Shown: positions 34,443 through 43,994 of the stretch, piece by piece
Layout of the letters: the number at the start of each line of letters is the position of its first letter
Numbering within the stretch: the first letter of the stretch is position 1
Assembly: GCF_000801955.1 (NCBI RefSeq)
Contig: NZ_JSZO01000016.1
Location: forward strand, 1 to 64,000
DNA length: 64,000 nt
Source: Ralstonia sp. A12
GTDB taxonomy: Bacteria; Pseudomonadota; Gammaproteobacteria; Burkholderiales; Burkholderiaceae
Reading direction: 5' to 3'
Program-made: the position numbers and the translations under genes
Notes under the pieces: generated by a model
Told to the model about the DNA's origin: nothing
What the model saw: the letters and a program-made list of their open reading frames with translations, nothing else
Databases searched by the model: none

Positions 34443-37427
34443 CTACGCACTGCGGCGCGCAAGCACGTCTTGGGTCAGTACGGCAAGCCGCTCCAACGCG
34501 GGCTGAAGGGCGACCAGGTCATCCCCTTGCTTGGCGTGTTGCTCCATCTCTGCGCACGCATCTGAGACGGCCTGCTCGTGCACCATGGCGAACGTGCCTT
34601 TCATGGCGTGCAGGTCGCGCAGCGCAGCGTTGCGGTCGCCCGTTGAGAGCGCCACGCGCAGCGCGGCAAGCTGCGCCTGCGTTGACTGGGTGAGCGCTGT
34701 CAGGATCGCGCCTGACAAACGCCCTTCACCAATGCCGACACCGTTACCGGGCACAGGCTCGGGGGCCTGAGCCACCACGGCCTTGGCGCGCAGCATGCGG
34801 CGCAGCGTGGCATCGAGCGTTTTGAGCAGCACCGGTTTGACGAGCACGGCATCGATGCCCTCTTGTATGCAGCGGCGGTGTTCTTCCACTTCTGCATGAG
34901 CAGTCAGGGCGATGATCGGCACCTTTGCGCCCTGCGCCCGCAGACGCCGCGCGAGCCCGTAGCCGTCCATGCCGGGCATGTTCAGGTCGGTCAGCACGAT
35001 GTCATAGGGCTGGGCGTTGAAGCGGTGCAGGGCAGCGTCGCCGCTGTCGGCCATGTCGACCCGATAGCCGAGCGCTTCGACCTGCATGCGGATCAGCTCA
35101 CGGTTGGCGGCCTGGTCGTCGGCAGCCAATACACGTACGTGCGCCACGCTTGCCACCGGTGCCGCGTCGTTGCCAGCATCGACACCAGCGTCAGCAACGG
35201 CACCGGCATCGGCGATGGCAAACGGCAGCGTGACGACAAACTGGCTGCCCTGCCCAGGCGTGCTTTCCAGCGCAATGGTGCCGCCCATCAAGCCCACCAG
35301 CCTGCGGCACAGCGCAAGCCCAAGGCCGCTGCCGCCAAACCGGCGCGTAATGGTGGCGTCTGCCTGCACGAACGGCTCGAACAGGCGTGCCTGCTGCTCG
35401 GCGCTCATCCCGATACCGCTGTCGACCACGCGAATGGCAATGCCGGGCTTGCCGGCTGCATCTTGCTCGGCGCGCAGCGCGATCTGCACCCCGCCCTTGT
35501 CGGTGAACTTGATGGCGTTGCTGAGCAGGTTGGAGACAATCTGGCGCACGCGCGTCGGGTCACCCAGGTACGAGGGGGCGACGCTGTCACCCACGACGCA
35601 GTCGAACTGCAGGCCTTTTTCCTGCGCAATGGGTTCAAAGATGGCGGCAACCTGGCGCACCACCGTCGCCACATCAAACGGAATGGATTCAACGGAGAGC
35701 TGCCCTGCTTCGATCTTCGAAAAATCCAGCACGTCGTTGATGATGCCGAGCAGCGCGTTTGACGACGCGGTGACGGTCTGCAGCCGTTCGCTCACGGCGG
35801 GTTGCAGCGGCATGCGCCCGACCAGCTCCAGGTTGCCCAGGATGGCGTTCAGCGGCGTACGGATCTCGTGGCTCATCGTTGCCAGGAAGACAGACTTGGC
35901 GCGGTTGGCGTTGTCTGCGGCCTGCTTGGCTTCGTGCAACGCCAGTTCGGTGCGCTTTTTGTCGGTGATGTCGGCAAAGGCCAGCACCAGGACATCGGTG
36001 TTGCGGTAGGGCACCTGCGCCAGGCTGAGCGCCAGATCGATCTGGCCGCCATCGGCTGTGGCAAATGCAACGTCGTCACGTATGACACCCGCGCTGCCAC
36101 GCGTGGCATAGCGGCGCACTATTTCTGCGGGCAGCGACGGGGCATCGGTAATGGCCTTGCCAGCCACCTCGTTCATCACCGGGCTGCTCAGCATGGGCAT
36201 GCCGCTGCGGACGTCGATGACACTCAGGCCAATGGGCGCCAGTTCAATCAGCATCTGGTTCAGGCGCTCGGTTTCGACCACACGTTCGGAGCGTTCGAGC
36301 ATCGGCACGAAGACACGCCGGTTGAACCACCACAGCAGCACCCACAGCACGGTGATCAGCCCCGCTGTCAGCAGCAGCGTCAACCGGATCTGCGGCCAGA
36401 CGCTCGCCAGCACGTCGCGCCAGTGGAATGCATACACGACACGCCCACCCGCAGGACCAGGCGGCGCGGCAACCATGAAGACACCGTTGCTGGCGCGTTT
36501 GGCCACCATGCCGGGCGCGCGGGGCAGCTCGCGCACCGCTTCCAGGATCTCGGGCCGCGCGCGATCGCCCGCACTCGTTGCAACAGGAATGCCGCCGCTG
36601 CCCAAGACAACGAACGTGCCGTCAAACCGGTCGGTCGACAGCGATATCAGCACATCGGCCGGCGCGACCTCGCACACAAACACGGCAAACGGCTTGCCGG
36701 TGGTGTCCAGCCCCTGGATCGACATGCGGATCGACAGCTCGCCCGTCAACGGGTTGCGATAAGGCGCAAGCCAACGCACCGTGTGCAGGCCGGTGCCCGA
36801 GTCAATGGTGGTGGCGGGGGCGATGGATTGGCCGTCTTGCTGCGTGAGCGCATTGAACAGCGCCGGCCGGTTCGCCAACGCTGCGTCGAGCTTGGCCTGC
36901 TCGGGCCAGGGGAAGGCCGAGATCGCCAGGAAGTCGTGCGACGGTGTGTAGAGGTACGTGGTGAACCGGTAGCCCTGGATGGCGGCGGTGGTGGACAGCG
37001 TGCGCGAGACACTGTCGGTCAACGCAATGAAGCGCTCAAGGTCGGGCACGGGCGTGTTGGGCGTGGCGCTGGCAAACAACACGGAATGCAGGCCGCTGTC
37101 ATGCTGGCGCACCAGTTGGCCGCCATTTGCATGAAAGCGGGCAGCATCGCCCGGGGCGGCAGTCAGGTTCTGGTTCCAGACCAGCTCGGCCATGTAGATG
37201 GTGCTGCGCAGCACGACCTCGGCCTTGGCCACCTCGCCGGCCATCCGCTGGCCCTCAACGGCCAGCTCGCGCCGCTCTGCCTCGATATGCGCATAGACCA
37301 TCGACGCCACTGCAATGCCGAACGTGAGCAGTGCCAAGACGGTGAGGACGATACCGCCGCCAAACAGCGCAGAACGCCGAAAGCGGCGCATGGCCGAGAG
37401 TACGGTGGATGAGGGGGTGTTGGGCAT
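34443..37427 (-). CDS. Hybrid sensor histidine kinase with receiver and HPt domains
   Basis: A 994-residue inner-membrane sensor. Transmembrane helices about 19-43 and 348-368 frame a ~300-residue periplasmic sensing region. Then come a PAS-like segment (about 390-490), a histidine kinase core with SHEIRTPLNA (phospho-acceptor His 520), ATPase boxes (SNLLSNAIKFTDKGG; VVDSGIGM; RRFGGSGLGLALCRRL), a receiver domain with Asp 814 (LTDLNMPGMDG), and a C-terminal HPt domain with His 940 (DLHAMKGTFA). This is the full BvgS/EvgS/RcsC-style phosphorelay. The start is the ATG at 37427; a longer frame to 37496 has no signal-like sequence. The convergent NarL-type regulator is the likely final acceptor. 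Confidence 0.9.
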   Translation of the reverse strand: MPNTPSSTVLSAMRRFRRSALFGGGIVLTVLALLTFGIAVASMVYAHIEAERRELAVEGQRMAGEVAKAEVVLRSTIYMAELVWNQNLTAAPGDAARFHANGGQLVRQHDSGLHSVLFASATPNTPVPDLERFIALTDSVSRTLSTTAAIQGYRFTTYLYTPSHDFLAISAFPWPEQAKLDAALANRPALFNALTQQDGQSIAPATTIDSGTGLHTVRWLAPYRNPLTGELSIRMSIQGLDTTGKPFAVFVCEVAPADVLISLSTDRFDGTFVVLGSGGIPVATSAGDRARPEILEAVRELPRAPGMVAKRASNGVFMVAAPPGPAGGRVVYAFHWRDVLASVWPQIRLTLLLTAGLITVLWVLLWWFNRRVFVPMLERSERVVETERLNQMLIELAPIGLSVIDVRSGMPMLSSPVMNEVAGKAITDAPSLPAEIVRRYATRGSAGVIRDDVAFATADGGQIDLALSLAQVPYRNTDVLVLAFADITDKKRTELALHEAKQAADNANRAKSVFLATMSHEIRTPLNAILGNLELVGRMPLQPAVSERLQTVTASSNALLGIINDVLDFSKIEAGQLSVESIPFDVATVVRQVAAIFEPIAQEKGLQFDCVVGDSVAPSYLGDPTRVRQIVSNLLSNAIKFTDKGGVQIALRAEQDAAGKPGIAIRVVDSGIGMSAEQQARLFEPFVQADATITRRFGGSGLGLALCRRLVGLMGGTIALESTPGQGSQFVVTLPFAIADAGAVADAGVDAGNDAAPVASVAHVRVLAADDQAANRELIRMQVEALGYRVDMADSGDAALHRFNAQPYDIVLTDLNMPGMDGYGLARRLRAQGAKVPIIALTAHAEVEEHRRCIQEGIDAVLVKPVLLKTLDATLRRMLRAKAVVAQAPEPVPGNGVGIGEGRLSGAILTALTQSTQAQLAALRVALSTGDRNAALRDLHAMKGTFAMVHEQAVSDACAEMEQHAKQGDDLVALQPALERLAVLTQDVLARRSA

Positions 37428-37601
37428 GGCGTGGCAGTCCTGGGCGGCACGAAGCACTGCGCGCCATCTTACGTGACAAGCCACACACAAAGACAAGCGC
37501 CGACGTTGAAGAACAACGTCGGCGCATCCGGAAGACTAAGACCACACCGAGACAAAAGGGCGAAACGAACCACCCGCCCTCGCGCCCGCTAACCGGCCTT
37601 T

Positions 37602-38135
37602 CTAGTTGTACTGAATCGCAAAGGTGATACCGGTATCAACGGTTCCACTTGAGGCACGTGCGCCAACCTGCCAATACCCCGCCTGCAACGGGAGCGTGAC
37701 CTGATTGCCGATGACGGTGGCCGTGCGCTGATTGGCCGTTCCATCGGCGCCGATCGTTCTTCCATCGCTCGATTGCAACTCGACGGCCACACCGGCTGCC
37801 GTACCGTTATTGCGATAGCGCAGCTTGTCCGTGGCATCAGACGTGCCCGAGAAGGTGAACGTTGCGCTGATCAGCCCTGCAGCGCAGTTGGTCAGCGCCA
37901 GGGTGAACGTCTTCAGCCCAGTCACCTGACCTTGTTTGAGCTGGGAGACTTTGACCGGATCCAAGGGGACCGCGTGGTCAGAGCCGCCCACACCCCATTG
38001 GCACGTGCCCGCTGTCAAACGCCCAGTCACACTCACGTTGGATGACTGGGCCAGCGCTGCAGAAGACGCGCCGCACAGCGCCAACGCTGCCAATGCGCGC
38101 CACAGCGTACGGATCGATGAATTGCTTTGTCGCAT
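37602..38135 (-). CDS. Fimbrial minor subunit/adhesin-like pilin
   Basis: A 177-residue exported fimbrial protein. Signal peptide about 1-29 (ending AALAQ), then VTGRLTAGTCQWG with the first pilin Cys, LALTNCAAG with the second, and a C-terminal donor strand GITFAIQYN with penultimate Tyr. Last gene of the chaperone-usher operon, two bases after the usher stop, the place where tip or terminating subunits are usually encoded. Single-domain, so it is more likely a minor subunit than a two-domain adhesin. Confidence 0.8.
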   Translation of the reverse strand: MRQSNSSIRTLWRALAALALCGASSAALAQSSNVSVTGRLTAGTCQWGVGGSDHAVPLDPVKVSQLKQGQVTGLKTFTLALTNCAAGLISATFTFSGTSDATDKLRYRNNGTAAGVAVELQSSDGRTIGADGTANQRTATVIGNQVTLPLQAGYWQVGARASSGTVDTGITFAIQYN

Positions 38136-38137
38136 GG

Positions 38138-40939
38138 TTAGCCCTGCACTTCAGTGCGCGGTGACGGCGTCAACCGCGTGGAAGAAAAACGCGCCTTTGT
38201 CAGCATCGCGCCATGGGGCTGCGGCGCCTGACCGAATGCCTCGGAAAGATTGACCGGCTGCACCGCTGGTGCACTTGGCTCACTTGGCGCACCAGGCTCA
38301 CAAACGGCATCAAAGCGCTCGAAACCGCTCGCAGCCGGCTTGTCTGGCAGCGTTACGTTGATGCGACAGCTGTTTTCCGCGCCCTCGCCCCAACGCACCG
38401 TCAGCGCGCCCGAAGTCAGCAGGCCCGTGGCGATGACGCGGCTGGCCTGTCCAACCACGCCAACGTTCGTGCCTTGATCGTCCACCACTTCCGCCCCGAA
38501 AGGCAGCGCCTGCCCATCGGGCTTCTGGCTGTCGATAATCACGGCGCGTCCGGCCTTGGTCTCATACGTCAGCTTGACCACCGCGCCCGCACGCGGCGCG
38601 ACGCTTACCGTGGTTGACTTCAGCTCCGTGCCGGCTGCCATGCCCTTCGGGTCCAGCGTGACGGTGTTGAGCTCGTACGGGTTCAGGTTCGACACAACGG
38701 CATAGCCCTTGCGGTCAACCACGGCACCCTGGCTGTTCGACACCCGTGCGCCGGCGGCATCAGGGGCATACACCAGGCCGATGGTGTCGCCCAGCATTGG
38801 CGCGAACGTCACGCCGCCGCCGTGGACAACCAGACCGCCCGACGCACCAACACCCACCTGGCGATACCCGGTACCTTGGCTGTAGTTGGCGCCAACCTGG
38901 CCGTAGGCGCCGCTGTATCGGGTATTGGCACTCAACGCCGAACTGCCGTCGTTGCGGCCCACGGTCATGCCGTAGCCGATACGCTGGTCTTCGCCGGCAT
39001 TGCCGGACAGGCTGACCTGACTGTTGCTGCCGTCCCGATGCGACTGGCTGTGCGAGGCCGAGACCGTTGGCGAGGTGACCTTCGAGCCCAGGGGGATGCT
39101 GACGGTAAAGAAGAGCCGTGTATCCCACCGTGAATCGATCGTCGGCGTGGGCGCATCGATCGCACCCGGGATCTGGTTGAAATCGCTCCAGCGCCCCGCG
39201 TTGGCAATGGACTCCCGCGTGCGTTGCGCGGTGATGCTGTAGGTCAGGTTACGCCACCGGTTCGAATAGCCAATGGTGTAGTCCAACTGACTGCCGCCGC
39301 CCGACCAGTAGTTGCGCATGGAGGCCGACACGTTGAGCGAGCCCGCCTTCTCGCCAAGCGACTGAGCGAGGTTCAAGTCGACGCGGCTGCGTTGGCGCAA
39401 CACGATGTCCGTTGGCAAGCCACGCGCCGCCGCATCGCGCACCGCAACCATGTCGCTCAAGCCCACGAACCCGCTGGTGGAATAGCGATACGCAGCAACT
39501 GCCAGGTTGGTGCCGGTGTTGACGATGTTCTTGTTGTAACCCACGCGCACCGACATACCGTCGGACGACGATTGACCCACCGACTGATGCGCTTGCGTGA
39601 CGTCCAGCGAGAACGCACCCACGTCGGTGTTCACAGCACTACCGGCCAGGAACGAGCGATAGCCCGATGCCAGCGTGACACCGCCGTAAGCCGTCAGGAT
39701 GTTGGTCAGACCACGCTGGTAGGTGCCCTGCAGGATACCGGGCGCATCCTGCAGATTCAGTCCGTTGACCTTCCCTACCGTTGCACTCCACCGGCTGATA
39801 CCCGGACGAAGCAACTGGGTCACCGTCGAGAACGGGACGACGAAGCGCTTGACGCGCCCATCGGCCTCGGTCACTTCCACATGAAGATCACCGCCGTACC
39901 CGGTGGGGTACAGGTCATCAATCACGAACGGACCCGGGGCTGCGTTGGTTTCGTAGATCAGGTAGCCATTCTGGCGAACAACCACACGCGCGTTGGTTTC
40001 AGCAACGCCACGCACCACCGGCGCAAAGCCGCGCAGCGATTGCGGCAGCATGCGATCTTCCGTCGCCAGACGCACGCCGCGCACGCGCACGCTGTCAAAC
40101 ATCTCACCCGAGGTAAACAGGTCACCCGCCGTGAGCTGCTCGCGCCACGCCGGCAAGTCGTGCTGAAGATAGGTCGCGGCAGCTTGATAGCCCGACCCAC
40201 CGACGGACGACAGGCCCAGCGCGCCCTGGTGATACACATGCCACGAACCTTTGTGAATAGCGGCATTGATCCCCAGGTACCCGCTGGAGTAGTTGGTGCC
40301 GCCACTGTTCGTGTAGGCGTTTGCGTTATAGCTGAGGGTGGCTGCCGTCGTGCCTGCATCCCATTGCGACGGATCGACATAGCCGCGGGCCTGGCGCTGC
40401 TCGTAGATCTGGGGAACGGTGAGCGTCAGCTCCTGGTTCCCCATGTCGAAGTTCATGGTCGCATCGGGAATATAGCGACTAAGGGGGGCGCAGAAACGCC
40501 CTTCCGGCAACCGTTCGGCCTTGCCTTCTGCCGCCGCCATCGCGACTTTCCAGACGTCTACGCCGTAACGCGAAAGCGACTGTGCGTCGAGGCACAGCTG
40601 CGTCTGCTGCGAGCCGGGCTCCGTCACAAACATCACGTCTTCGCGGGCGCGCCACTGCTGGTTCAGGACCACATCGGCACGGTAGGTGCCGGGGGTGATG
40701 TAGCCGCCTTTCTCGAAGCGAGAAATATCGACCTGGCTGCTCGTACCCTTCGGGAAGAAGTCCGGGTCGAATGTCACGGTCCCAGAGGTCGAAGGAGCCG
40801 CGTCCGTCTCTTTCTCTTTCTCTGTTGGCGCGGCATAGGCCTTCGGCGCCAGTGCAGCAGCGATCATCGCAGACAGCACATAGCCACGCGGCAAGCCCAA
40901 GGCTCGCGCATGTTTTGTCATGGCGTCACGAGGCGACAT
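38138..40939 (-). CDS. Outer-membrane fimbrial usher (FimD/PapC family)
   Basis: A 933-residue usher that assembles and exports fimbrial subunits across the outer membrane. Signal peptide about 1-36; N-terminal chaperone-binding domain starting VTFDPDFFPKGTSSQVDISR; a large beta-barrel with plug; the family signature region RVRGVRLATEDRMLPQSLRG followed by FAPVVRGVAETNARV; and C-terminal domains (ELKSTTVSVAPRAGAVVKL, then FGAEVVDDQGTNVGVVGQ). Length is slightly above the usual ~850. AGAAGG five bases before ATG at 40939 supports the start. The only usher in the window; it may also serve the usherless group at 20.1-22.7 kb. Confidence 0.92.
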   Translation of the reverse strand: MSPRDAMTKHARALGLPRGYVLSAMIAAALAPKAYAAPTEKEKETDAAPSTSGTVTFDPDFFPKGTSSQVDISRFEKGGYITPGTYRADVVLNQQWRAREDVMFVTEPGSQQTQLCLDAQSLSRYGVDVWKVAMAAAEGKAERLPEGRFCAPLSRYIPDATMNFDMGNQELTLTVPQIYEQRQARGYVDPSQWDAGTTAATLSYNANAYTNSGGTNYSSGYLGINAAIHKGSWHVYHQGALGLSSVGGSGYQAAATYLQHDLPAWREQLTAGDLFTSGEMFDSVRVRGVRLATEDRMLPQSLRGFAPVVRGVAETNARVVVRQNGYLIYETNAAPGPFVIDDLYPTGYGGDLHVEVTEADGRVKRFVVPFSTVTQLLRPGISRWSATVGKVNGLNLQDAPGILQGTYQRGLTNILTAYGGVTLASGYRSFLAGSAVNTDVGAFSLDVTQAHQSVGQSSSDGMSVRVGYNKNIVNTGTNLAVAAYRYSTSGFVGLSDMVAVRDAAARGLPTDIVLRQRSRVDLNLAQSLGEKAGSLNVSASMRNYWSGGGSQLDYTIGYSNRWRNLTYSITAQRTRESIANAGRWSDFNQIPGAIDAPTPTIDSRWDTRLFFTVSIPLGSKVTSPTVSASHSQSHRDGSNSQVSLSGNAGEDQRIGYGMTVGRNDGSSALSANTRYSGAYGQVGANYSQGTGYRQVGVGASGGLVVHGGGVTFAPMLGDTIGLVYAPDAAGARVSNSQGAVVDRKGYAVVSNLNPYELNTVTLDPKGMAAGTELKSTTVSVAPRAGAVVKLTYETKAGRAVIIDSQKPDGQALPFGAEVVDDQGTNVGVVGQASRVIATGLLTSGALTVRWGEGAENSCRINVTLPDKPAASGFERFDAVCEPGAPSEPSAPAVQPVNLSEAFGQAPQPHGAMLTKARFSSTRLTPSPRTEVQG

Positions 40940-40976
40940 CCTTACCTTCTCCAGATAAAAGCAGCAGGCGGCCGTA

Positions 40977-41108
40977 CCGCCTCACCAGAGGCGGCATAAG
41001 CCATACAGATTTTTTGAAGGGGGGAACCGTTTGGGGGCGCAGCCGGTGTTTGCTTGCTGCCGCAGCACGCGGCGTCAGCTACCGGCGCGACCGCCTCGTC
41101 AGAGGCGG
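40977..41108. repeat. Two copies of a GC-rich hairpin between chaperone and usher
   Basis: CCGCCTC-ACCA-GAGGCGG (40977-40994) and CCGCCTC-GTCA-GAGGCGG (41091-41108): the same seven-base stem with different loops, 114 bases apart in the 196-base gap. They resemble REP-type elements or mRNA-stabilising hairpins that could lower usher expression relative to chaperone and pilin. Function is inference. Confidence 0.6.
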
Positions 41109-41135
41109 CACCCGCCTATGACTGCGAGACGACAA

Positions 41136-41882
41136 TCAGCGCGCGAGCGGCGCTTGCTTCTGGACCAGCGAGCCGTAGTCAGTAATGACCGTGAAATCGG
41201 CCTTGATGTCACCCGAAGGGGTATGCGTCACATCCTTGAGCGGAAGTGTCGCGCTCTGCCCAGGAGCCACCATACCGCCGTCGCCATCCAGGGTTTTGCC
41301 GTTGACATCGATGCCAACCCGGGCAAAGTTGACATGGTATGGCGTGGAATTGGTCACCTGCAGCGCCAACGCTTTGCCTGCCTCGGCGGGCATCAGCTTC
41401 CACGTGAGTTTGTCTGCGGCCTGGTCAACGTCACCTGCCAGCTTGGCAGGGCGGAAAAACAATTTGATGCGTGTGCGGAACGCAAACTGCAGCCGGTTGC
41501 GTCCGTCTTTGTTGTCTGCCTTGGGTGGCACTTCCAGCACGTTCACCCAAAACAGCGATTCTTTATCTGTCGGCAGTGGTTCACCGGTATACATCAGGCG
41601 TACGGCCTGCCCCTTTCCTCCGTCCATGCGGAAGATGGGTGGCGCCACCGTAAAGGGAACCTTGGCCGAATCCGGTGTCGATTTTTCGTCGCCGTCATCC
41701 AGCCAAACCTGAACCAGCGAGGGGATCTTGGCCTCGTTGCTCAGCTTGACCGTGACTTCTTTTTCATCAGCCGGATAGACGATGCGCGTACCACCAATGA
41801 CAACGGTAGCGTTGGCACCCACCGAGAACAATCCAACCGCAATGGCCAGACCTGCCATGACATAACGCAATACGTTGTTCAT
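41136..41882 (-). CDS. PapD-like periplasmic fimbrial chaperone
   Basis: A 248-residue exported chaperone with signal peptide about 1-26 (ending VGANA), then GGTRIVYPADEKEVTVKLSN, PPIFRMDGGKGQAVRLMYTG and FWVNVLEVPPKA in domain 1, and RTRIKLFFRPAKL leading into domain 2. Closely related to the chaperone at 21979-22728, suggesting duplication of the system. ATG at 41882 has GAGG eight bases upstream. Lies between the pilin and usher genes of the complete operon. Confidence 0.9.
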   Translation of the reverse strand: MNNVLRYVMAGLAIAVGLFSVGANATVVIGGTRIVYPADEKEVTVKLSNEAKIPSLVQVWLDDGDEKSTPDSAKVPFTVAPPIFRMDGGKGQAVRLMYTGEPLPTDKESLFWVNVLEVPPKADNKDGRNRLQFAFRTRIKLFFRPAKLAGDVDQAADKLTWKLMPAEAGKALALQVTNSTPYHVNFARVGIDVNGKTLDGDGGMVAPGQSATLPLKDVTHTPSGDIKADFTVITDYGSLVQKQAPLAR

Positions 41883-41952
41883 ACAGTACCTCGCTGAAGG
41901 GTAATGGCATCGGTGCCACATGTGACACCGATGCCCTTGTAACTGAGTGCTT

Positions 41953-42540
41953 TTAGTTGTAGTACGCGGTGTACTGCACGCGCGTGGTCACCGCACCTGG
42001 CGTGGGCGTTGCCGTGCCGGTGGCGAAGTACTGTGCACCCATGTTGATCGTCGCAGTGTTGTTGGTAATCGGTGTCATGGACTCAACGAACTCGGCCGCG
42101 TTATTCAGGTCGATCGTCGTGCCGCTCGTGCCCTTCGTCAGTTGGACGTTGGTGTTGGTTGCGGCGTTATCACCCGCGACGTTGAGCAGCGTACCCGTAG
42201 CCGGATCAACATTGCTGCCGCCGCCAGCGCTGAACGACAGACGAGCAAGCTTGCCGTTCACACACGAGCCTTGACCCGGGCCGCCAACGATCAGATTGAA
42301 CGCCTTGTGATTGGCAGTTTTATTTGCCGCCAGCACCGATGCGCCAACCGGGTCCAGCGCCACGCTGACGTTGCCTTTGCCGCTGTCGGTACCTGCACCG
42401 CCTGTAATCGTGCAGGTTTCGTCGCTCACCGCACCGGTCACTGTAATCGTTCCGCCACTGAAAACCTGAGCCTGAGCGCTGCCCATTACCAGAATGCCTG
42501 CGGCCATTGCGATGGCGGACACAAACTTGATGCTCTTCAT
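41953..42540 (-). CDS. Major fimbrial pilin
   Basis: A 195-residue exported pilin and first gene of the complete chaperone-usher operon, the usual place for the main shaft subunit. Signal peptide about 1-24 (ending GSAQAQ); then TGAVSDETCTITGG with the first pilin Cys and PGQGSCVNGKLARLSF with the second; the last residues VQYTAYYN give the tyrosine-containing donor strand. AAGGAAG before the ATG at 42540 supports the start; the upstream in-frame ATGs lack a signal peptide. Confidence 0.85.
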   Translation of the reverse strand: MKSIKFVSAIAMAAGILVMGSAQAQVFSGGTITVTGAVSDETCTITGGAGTDSGKGNVSVALDPVGASVLAANKTANHKAFNLIVGGPGQGSCVNGKLARLSFSAGGGSNVDPATGTLLNVAGDNAATNTNVQLTKGTSGTTIDLNNAAEFVESMTPITNNTATINMGAQYFATGTATPTPGAVTTRVQYTAYYN

Positions 42541-42963
42541 GAGACTACTTCCTTGTTGGATAAATAATCGTTTTCTCATCGGTGTGATGAGGTTCTTTGC
42601 GACAAACCCCACGACAAACCGCGTAACAGACAGCGGCCAACAGACTTCACCTTATCTACGGCAACCCGCGCCTTGAATGAGGTATGTCTGATATCCGGAC
42701 ACCGCAAGAACACGGCATGGCGTGCTGGCGGATACTAGGAGATGCAAGCCAAGGAGGCCATCGGAAAAGGCTGAATTTGCGCAAGATGCCAGGGCGTTCC
42801 AATCGCCGTCAGTGGCAACGCAATGACCAAGGGCTACGTGCCGACAGCCATCTTCAACGCCGCCATCTCGCGTGTGTCCCCACCCTCGCGATCGAGCGTA
42901 AATTCGACCACAAGTTTGGCTCGAAACGCGTATCAGCGAGCGCGTCACTGATCAGGCATCGAC

Positions 42964-43230
42964 TCATTTCGATGCGTCCGTGATCCTTGTCGATTTCCCG
43001 GCGGTCTCCCAGGCAATCCCGATAGAGCCGAGAGCTGCCCGCGCGGCTTTAAACACCTGGCGGCTGCGCTGATGCTGTGTGCCCTGGTTTTCCTTGGCCA
43101 CTAGCATGTAGTCGCACCAGCGTCGATGATGCGCCGGGCAATCTCCCGCTGGCATCCTACGGCGCCGACGGTGACAATCGCGCCCTTGAGCTGCAGTGCA
43201 CCCATACCCCCCACCCAAGCCCGCTCACAA
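42964..43230 (-). pseudogene. ISAs1-type transposase remnant
   Basis: Two minus-strand frames together spell a broken ISAs1-family transposase piece: LKGAIVTVGAVGCQREIARR and IIDAGATTC in one frame (about 43200-43101), then YMLVAKENQGTQHQRS and FKAARAALGSIG in the other (about 43110-42990). The family pattern is 'GAIVTIDAMGCQ...IADAGADYVLALKGNQ'. A frameshift near 43105 and loss of both ends make it non-functional. No terminal inverted repeats were found. The rest of 42541-43331 shows only short frames and should contain the pilin promoter. Confidence 0.65.
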
Positions 43231-43331
43231 GCCCTACTCACGACGCGTTGACTCGCCTTTGGTTTTCGTGCGATTGCCCTGTGCATACTCCCGCTACCTG
43301 GCCATCGATACGAAAACGACGTTGTCCCCTA

Positions 43332-43994
43332 CTAAGCCATTGACGTGTCGGACTGCAATGCCGCTGCATCCAGCAGCATTGCGTAGGTGCGTACCAGCTC
43401 AACCACCGAACTCGTCCGCAGCTTGTCAAACACGTTCGCCCGATAAGTCTCCACGGTCCGTGGCGACAAACCGCCCAAATCACGTGCGATCTCTTTGTTG
43501 CTCAGGCCTCGAACAATGCCGTTGAGCACCTCGCGCTCACGTGTGCTGAGTGTGGCGATGCGCGCGGCGCGCTCCTGTTGTGCGCTGCGGCTGCCTCGCG
43601 ACTGTGTGTGACGGCGGATCGCGTGCTGAACCACACCGATCAGCTCGTCGTCGTCCACGGGCTTGCGCAGGAAGTCGAGTGCGCCGCCCTTGAACGCCCT
43701 TCGACAGGAATCGACGTTTCCATGACCGGTCATGATGACGATCGACAAATCGGGACGATTGCTCAAGCGATCCAGAAGGTCCAGGCCACTTATGCCGGGC
43801 ATCCGGACGTCAAGGAGTGCGCAGCCGAGCGCGCTATCGTCGGCGTCGGCAAGGAAAGCGCTCGCGTCCGGATAGCAACGCGTCTGCAAGCCGACCGTAC
43901 GCAGCAGTAGCGCAAGGCCATCGCGCACGGCCTCATCATCGTCAACGATGGCGACGATGGAGGTTGTTGTATGCAATTCCAGATTTGCGTTCAT
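43332..43994 (-). CDS. FixJ-type response regulator
   Basis: A 220-residue regulator with a FixJ-style receiver (about 12-125; IVAIVDDDEAVRDGL and phospho-acceptor Asp 62 in ALLDVRMPGISG; later MTGHGNVDSCRRAFKGGALD) and a C-terminal LuxR helix-turn-helix (about 150-205; LSTREREVLNGIVRGLSNKE, then IARDLGGLSPRTVETYRANV). The ATG at 43994 overlaps the kinase stop as ATGA, so the kinase and regulator are made together. Its targets are unknown; FixJ relatives usually activate transport or metabolic genes. Confidence 0.88.
   Translation of the reverse strand: MNANLELHTTTSIVAIVDDDEAVRDGLALLLRTVGLQTRCYPDASAFLADADDSALGCALLDVRMPGISGLDLLDRLSNRPDLSIVIMTGHGNVDSCRRAFKGGALDFLRKPVDDDELIGVVQHAIRRHTQSRGSRSAQQERAARIATLSTREREVLNGIVRGLSNKEIARDLGGLSPRTVETYRANVFDKLRTSSVVELVRTYAMLLDAAALQSDTSMA

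Noticed and set aside
35802-37412. Long plus-strand frame across the hybrid kinase gene
   Set aside because: The minus strand encodes an intact hybrid kinase with all motifs; the plus frame is a shadow.
39224-40999. Long plus-strand frame across the usher gene
   Set aside because: Shadow of the usher; no domain or start signal.
42684-42983. 99-codon plus-strand frame
   Set aside because: Lies in decayed IS DNA, no domain or ribosome-binding site; its Arg/Ser-rich product looks random.
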